Positions 33,347-38,633 of a stretch of DNA of 38,633 bases are shown piece after piece. A program made the translations under genes and the position numbers. The stretch is from Hyphochytrium catenoides (taxonomy: Eukaryota > Sar > Hyphochytriomycetes > Hyphochytriales > Hyphochytriaceae), in the NCBI GenBank assembly GCA_900088475.1, contig FLMG01000007.1:7505-46137 (forward strand), written 5' to 3'. Numbering within the stretch: position 1 is the first letter of the stretch; the number at the start of each line of letters is the position of its first letter. The notes beneath the pieces are model-generated. The model searched no databases and was not told where the DNA came from. It saw only the letters and a list, made by a program, of their open reading frames with translations.

Positions 33347-36324
33347 AGATATGATTACTCTCTCTCCTGGTGGTGTTCGAAAGTCTCCAATCTTTCAGAA
33401 AAAGATCAAAAAGCCTAACTCTTTCCATTCTCGCCTGTTATCTCCAGTACTTTCTCCTGAAATCGCCGCAATAGGTGGTGTTATTTATCGAAGGGTACAG
33501 TTGTTCTACCAGGTGTTGACAGGGTTGCCTTTATTGTGCTGTAGCATTCACCCCTCAATCACCAAGATGAACGGGAACATTCAATAGAGATTGTTCTACT
33601 CTCCCCTGCCCTCTGTCCATCTGTCCATAATGATCTGCTGTGACTATCCTTCCACTTCCACGATCCTGTGGACACAAAATCCAGCTGCTGGGGTAGTGTT
33701 TTCTAGAAGCTTCTACGAAGGCTGATAGTCCTATCCATCATTCCCCCGAAAAGATGCCCAAGACATCTGGTCCAAATGGGGCCCAGGTGGAGCAGTGGTT
33801 GGTCGGACAGTCTAGAAGTTTCCACGAGTGCATAAGGGTTTATAAAGTTATGCTGACTGATGATGCCAGAAATCAACAAAGAGTTCATGGCTCATAGTTT
33901 CCAGGAATTATCTTCTTGAAGAGGCTCAACTCTTGACTGATGATCCCTCTTTCTTGATTATCATACAGTACAAATAATAGGTGGTACCTACACTCCTATC
34001 GTCTTGGTCCTGGTACAAGTAAGATGTTGACAACCCTCACAACTTTTATGAAAGAGCCAACCTGTAACTCCACTACCTATAGAAACAGCTGTACGACTTG
34101 GACGTGGTAAGTGAAGCGCCTGTTGCTGGGTTTACCCTTTATCCACTGTAATGCTGAGAAGATTACTTCGTGTGTTGATTCACGCCTTCGTGACGCTTTT
34201 CTTTGCTGAATGAAGACAACAAACCCAAAAAGTTTTCGAGTACATCTACGCCAAATAATGAAGAACGCCTCCAAAGAGTGAGGCACAAGAGCGCCAGCCT
34301 GGTTAGGGGAGGAGGATGCAGAGTGGTGTAGATTGCCATCAGGATAGGGGGACGTGGAAATCGCGGGATCAACTTCTGCTCTATTTAGAAGGTACGAATA
34401 GAACAGCAGTGTCAGGAAGGGCATCAGTTTCTATCTACTCTACATCCTTGCTGTCGACGATTCTACGCTTGTAGTAGCCTTGTTTTCTGGTCAAAAGCTT
34501 CAAAGCGGCTGCCAAAGGGCGAATACGGTCACCACCTCGCTTACCGCTGTGGCGCCTTATTGTCCCGTCTTCCTCTCTTCCTTTCTGAATCACCATGGTC
34601 CTTACTGCTCTCCTCCTTCTTGATCGACAATAGCACCCCTGATGATGTCGAGAGTGATCGGAATCCCCCCGTCTCGCTGCTGCTGCTCGTCGTTAAAAAG
34701 AAGATTTTGAGGGTCAACTTGAGCGCGACCACAAGACGGCGGCGTCGTCCGTCAGTTTGATGGTGTTTTGTGGTGCTGCTACCACCCAGGGTCTATCGAT
34801 CGCGACCACGATAATAGCAAACTGGGCCTGCACTAATCCCTTGTTCCGGTTGGTAAAAGGTAGACCACGCAGAATATATTTTTAGGAAGGACGAGAGTCG
34901 CTAGTGGTTATGAAAAAGGTGCTCCCCGCTGCCCCACTATGCAAAAGCAAAGCTGGAGCGAGGGAGTCCTAAAGAACGTTGGTAATGAGCAAAGTCCTAG
35001 CAAGAAGTTCGGATGATAGCGATAAGGTTCATATATGCGTAGCGAGAGTCGCTAGCGTTGGGCCCAACTATGCCCCGTAGGCCCATCTGGCCTGTGGCGA
35101 TGATGATGGGCTATCTAGCGGCGTGTGGCAATGGCCTGATTGAGCTACTTCTACTTAAGTTCTCTTTACTTAGGGCTGAGCAGACAAGAGACAATCGCTA
35201 CGTCTGCCGCAGCGATAACTTAGTAGTAGCTATAGAAGACAGGTAGTAGTAGAGGACACGCAGAAGTACGTGCACAGCAGATGGTTTATTAGCACCAATA
35301 TCTAGTGTCACATAGGGTCAAGCTTGCCTCTTGCAGCCAAGGTACCAATAGCTCATGCACCAACCTAACGCAGTGCCAAAAATAACAGATGGCTCCCAGT
35401 TCCTTCTTTCCTCGGAAGGACGCGTCCACGATCCTTTTTATATTATTATTTGATTTCGTCGATGGGTGTATGGGTGGTGAGGCCTCCGGTGAGTTTTCAT
35501 TGAATGACAGCAGCACCCTCTGTCAGCTTCCATGACTAATATTCACTTATCTTACGCACTGCTGATCATACTAGGTGTGAACGTATTATAATCATCTCAA
35601 TCTTTCTAGCAGTGAGCCTTGTAAGGGGATGAAAAAGGGGATGAAAATGTTGAGGTCGGAGGGACTGCATTGCCCCAGAGCATCCATGATGAGGTATGTT
35701 TATCCTCCTCTTTCTCCTGGCAAGAGCGACGAAGCTAAGAAAAGACCCTTTGATGATTCGTTCAATCCTGTTACTAGAGTGCAGATCTGGTCGTAAGCAT
35801 TTGCTATTCAAGCTAACGGATACGTGCGCTTCAAACGTTTGTTATCTCTGAAGGAGTAGCACCATGATAGTCTTTCCCGCTAGGCCCCATGCATTACTCG
35901 CTTTGTCATCTACCTTCTTCCCGTCCGTCGTTGTTCTCTACTGGGTGCATGTAAGTGCAAATAATGGGGACACATGGCTAAAAGTGCTCAGCAATCAATG
36001 GGCTGATGCCGGCTGACCGTAGCCGCCACTCGCGCAACGGCGCCCACTAGGGGGCAACGTCCTTCAGCAAGAGACAATGAAGAGCGACACATAGTGCGAC
36101 AAGGTGAAGTTTAGTTTACTGCCTTAATAGCAGAGCCTCATGGAGGAGATTAATTCTCGGGCCAAGTTCTCGTGGGCGCAACACCAGGCCATCTCAGAGA
36201 TAGATAGACAAAGATAGAAGGGATATTGAGATTATCGATTTGTAAAGAAACACGAGCTGCTACCACCGCAGCGAAGAGATGTGTCAATGCACGACGAGCG
36301 CAGGCTCAGCAACAAGCTAAGAGT
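33347..36324. other. Gene-poor stretch of about 3 kb
   Basis: No conserved protein is visible on either strand. The longest ATG-initiated frame is 34077-34424 (-), 115 codons, with hydrophobic N terminus MPFLTLLFYSYLL and no known motif. 35566-35811 (-) and 34560-34760 (+) are shorter and equally anonymous. I see no transposase, reverse transcriptase, terminal repeats or tRNA. Two heat-shock-element-like motifs lie at 33701-33713 and 33812-33822. Confidence 0.35.
33701..33822 (+). promoter_or_regulatory. Two heat-shock-element-like motifs
   Basis: At 33701-33713 the + strand reads TTCTAGAAGCTTC, a perfect inverted three-unit array (TTC-nn-GAA-nn-TTC) of the kind bound by HSF trimers, followed by an offset GAA. 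At 33815-33822 GAAGTTTC repeats a two-unit version. No gene start is obvious next to them, so this may be chance. Confidence 0.25.
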
Positions 36325-37290
36325 TCAAAACTGACCGCTCCAGTGCCCTGGGAGCAACCCTCCTACCAGCATGATGCCAGCAGTCACAAGTACTGGTGAG
36401 AGCGCAAAAGCGCCGATTTCGCTGATCATTAGGCTCAGGGCCCCTGATTTCTGTGTAGTGCCAGTGGGAGTTAGAGGTCCTCCAGTCCCAGGGCTGGTGG
36501 CATCGTTTCCTGGAGCACGAGGACCGAAATTTCCTTCTTGTTTGGCCACGAAATCTCTCTGAGACTTGCAGAGGGTTTCACTCTGGTTGGTCTTTTTTAG
36601 TCCTAAATAAGTTAGAGGATATCCGACGTTCTTCAACACAGCTACGGAAGCATTGTATGCTGCATCTGAGATGCTCGGCGAGCGGGACAAGATGTAAGCA
36701 AAATAGCCACAGGGCGAGCCCACAACCGCAACATCGGAGCCCGACGCGTCGTCCTTAGTGATATTGAGAACAAGGTAGTTGGCTCCGCCAGGATAAAGGA
36801 GCTCCTCTTCTTTTCGGAGCTGGCTCATCGCTGGATTATTGTCGAAGGTAACTGCAAGCGCAGCCGTAGTGTTTCCGAGTGGAAGAGTCATATTGCCGGT
36901 AGAGCGGACACTGGTGTTTGACGACGCCCTAAGACAGGCATTGCTCAGTAGAAACAAGCCGTCCTTTGACTCGTACTTGTAAGTCGCAGTGGTGCAAGCG
37001 CAGTCCGCCTGAAACGCGGACCGCATGATGAGGGTGTTTGCAATTTCGTACCACGTTCCCTGGTACTCCGAGGCATTGAAGTTTAGGATCACATCCTGGT
37101 AAGGGCAGCTGTACAATGCACCGCTGCTCTGGCCTCCCGGTACCATCAGTAAAATCAAAAATCCTCCCATTACAGCCCCACGCAGCACCTGTGCCGCAAC
37201 TCCTCCTATCCTACTGCTTGACCACCACCCGAAAGAAGACGCATTTCCTTGTTTGCAGTTACTGCCGCTAAAAGTGATGAAGGTCGTCAT
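36325..37290 (-). CDS. Secreted or membrane-anchored lipocalin (apolipoprotein D / Blc-like)
   Basis: Lipocalins are beta-barrel carriers of small hydrophobic ligands; in algae they are linked to lipid protection and stress. This single-exon ORF has ATG at 37290 (321 aa) or at 37170 (281 aa). The second Met starts a good signal peptide (MGGFLILLMVPGGQSSG). The mature part begins with a Cys-Pro-Tyr motif and the diagnostic GTWYEIAN. The barrel follows, with ATYKYESKDGLFLLSNACLR, then YLVLNITKDD and VVGSPCGYFAYILSRSPSI. Several Asn-x-Ser/Thr sites and at least five cysteines fit a secreted protein. A Pro/Gly/Thr-rich stretch then leads to a hydrophobic tail (about the last 40 residues, IGAFALSPVLVTAGIMLVGG), suggesting GPI attachment or a membrane anchor, although about ten polar residues follow it. 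Stop at 36325-36327. Confidence 0.85.
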   Translation of the reverse strand: MTTFITFSGSNCKQGNASSFGWWSSSRIGGVAAQVLRGAVMGGFLILLMVPGGQSSGALYSCPYQDVILNFNASEYQGTWYEIANTLIMRSAFQADCACTTATYKYESKDGLFLLSNACLRASSNTSVRSTGNMTLPLGNTTAALAVTFDNNPAMSQLRKEEELLYPGGANYLVLNITKDDASGSDVAVVGSPCGYFAYILSRSPSISDAAYNASVAVLKNVGYPLTYLGLKKTNQSETLCKSQRDFVAKQEGNFGPRAPGNDATSPGTGGPLTPTGTTQKSGALSLMISEIGAFALSPVLVTAGIMLVGGLLPGHWSGQF

Positions 37291-37604
37291 GCTGATAGGT
37301 GTGCTGCGCTGCACGGGCAGAGACGAACGACAATTTATCACTGCGCAGACTCTTCCTCAATACCTTCTGCGACCACCACCTGGGGAGGTGCTTACTTAGC
37401 TGGCGGGAAAGAGGCTTGGCAGCACAAGGAGGTTACTCACTGCGGTCCTTCCTTGCAATTAAAGCTACAAGCAAGAAGTGAAGAGAAAAGGTAACACTAT
37501 AAGGAAGGAGGAAGCAGCAACAAATTGCTCCGTCCCACGTGAGGCCAATAGGAGGAGGACAGGCGAAGCTGGTATCCGTCCAACAACCCTTCCCACTCTT
37601 CTAT

Positions 37605-37892
37605 CTACCAGATCCAGCAGATTCTCAGTGAAGCAAGAGAACCCTTTGAGCTGGTGGGTGGTGGTGGCTGCTCTTCGCTTGAGAATGAAAGCAATGAAAG
37701 AAGAACGCGCGGGAGGCTCTTGCTTTCCAGAGGGCGGCGAGACACTTCTCTGCAAGGAGCAATGCGGCGGTACAAGTACAGCAGCAAGCCAGCAAGCATG
37801 AGTGAGGATATGTTTCTGAAGATACTCCAGCCCAGGCACACAACCAACCAAGAAGGGCCCGTCATCAGCCATACATCAGCCCCTTCCATCAT
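37605..37892 (-). CDS. Doubtful small membrane-protein ORF
   Basis: A 95-codon minus-strand frame starts with two Met codons (MMEGADVWLMTGPSW) and contains one strong hydrophobic helix with basic flank (ISSLMLAGLLLYLYRRIAP), followed by a polar, Pro-rich tail. It resembles single-pass organelle membrane proteins in shape only. An overlapping minus frame (37465-37872, ATG start) is longer, so the true frame is unclear; introns may be involved. It lies upstream of the lipocalin on the same strand. I do not recognise it. Confidence 0.28.
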   Translation of the reverse strand: MMEGADVWLMTGPSWLVVCLGWSIFRNISSLMLAGLLLYLYRRIAPCREVSRRPLESKSLPRVLLSLLSFSSEEQPPPPTSSKGSLASLRICWIW

Positions 37893-38633
37893 CACCTTCC
37901 GGCAGTTCGGTAGAGTCACAACAACAAATAAGCCTCTGCCCTTCTGCTAAATGAATATCGGACGCCGCGTCGTGGAGTGCATCACTCCTCTGCACATGTA
38001 TGATAGATCTTTTATTGTACGACGATGTTGGGGGCACCGCCCACCCCACCCGTCCTCCCTCCTCTCTCTCTCCCTCCTGCCATCCCCACTCCCCCATCCA
38101 CCCAGTGTCACCATACCAGGCTCCATAAGAAGATCTGGGACATAAAATGACAGGGTGTGTGGGCCTCTTTATGACTGGCGGAAGGCGAACAGGTCAGGGC
38201 GGATGGGAGGAGCCAGGCTCTGAGACAAGGGACGGGGTATCTGGCCCACATGCCCTTCCCATAACCCTGATTGAGGCCCATCCACTCCAGGGGCACATGC
38301 ACTTCACACATTCTACCATCCCACCCACTCCTTCCACGGCAGTTCTTGCCTCTCAGCATGAAGTTGCCTACCCGTCCCGTTGTTCTACGAATACCTCCCT
38401 CTTCCAAACAGCAAGCAGACCGCGAGATGGGTGGTCAGTGGATCCCACCCGCTCGTACATTCAAAGGAAGAGGGGGGCTGAAGGAGGGTTACCTCCTCCT
38501 ACCTGGGTTAACTCCTCTGACGGTAACCTCTCCCCCCACACCCCCGCCCCTTAACTCCAACAACTCACCCAACAGCCTCCTTGTACAATAATGGTAGTAG
38601 ACCTATCCGGCTACGCGTAGCGGTGGTAATCCC
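37893..38633. other. Right end of window, no supported gene
   Basis: A C/T-rich tract (about 38040-38105) dominates the start of this stretch. A 135-codon plus frame with ATG at 38147 (ends 38554) and a minus frame across the same bases (38108-38407, no ATG) both lack recognisable motifs. Either could be part of a gene that continues beyond the window. Confidence 0.3.

Noticed and set aside
1-38633. CRISPR arrays, tRNA/rRNA genes, transposases or viral genes
   Set aside because: I scanned for regular short repeats, cloverleaf TTC-box signatures and transposase, integrase or polymerase motifs and saw none; all recognisable genes are ordinary intron-bearing nuclear genes.

Overview
This is nuclear DNA of a eukaryote. 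Almost every recognisable protein is split by short GT-AG introns (mostly about 55-150 nt), genes lie on both strands, and there are no operons. A CFAP300 homologue (a cytoplasmic dynein-arm assembly factor) implies an organism that builds motile cilia or flagella at some stage. A tandem C-x4-C-x(n)-C-x2-H repeat protein of the kind usually annotated 'WRKY19-like' is, to my knowledge, especially common in stramenopiles. The best guess is therefore a flagellate-forming stramenopile (alga or relative). Lineages that lost flagella, such as Nannochloropsis, are unlikely. This assignment is inference. All exon models below were built by hand from homology, splice signals and intron phase.

Layout. 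1-2578 (-): a CSDE1/UNR-like multi-cold-shock-domain RNA-binding protein, cut by the left edge. 3591-5732 (+): a phosducin-like protein. 7682-8926 (+): a ribonuclease-inhibitor-type LRR protein. 9372-11167 (-): a tartrate-resistant-type purple acid phosphatase with an N-terminal membrane anchor, 6 exons, 481 aa. 12074-13183 (-): CFAP300, 5 exons, 277 aa. 14315-19525 (+): a 21-exon deubiquitinase of the USP53/54 and plant DUF627/629 type, carrying a myristoylation-type N terminus, a PDZ domain and a C-terminal RanBP2-type zinc finger (797 aa). 19851-29213 (-): a 25-exon giant coiled-coil protein (about 2187 aa). 30780-32500 (-): the C4H-repeat protein. 32547-33346 (+): a tentative small spliced gene. 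36325-37290 (-): a lipocalin with a hydrophobic C-terminal tail. 37605-37892 (-): a weak small membrane-protein ORF. The stretches 5733-7490, 29214-30779 and 33347-36324 show no convincing genes.

The genes do not form one pathway. Several relate to protein folding and cytoskeleton (phosducin-like co-chaperone, CFAP300, coiled-coil scaffold), but that grouping may be chance. The most novel item is the deubiquitinase, whose USP core, PDZ domain and ubiquitin-binding-type zinc finger sit in one continuous, phase-consistent reading frame.
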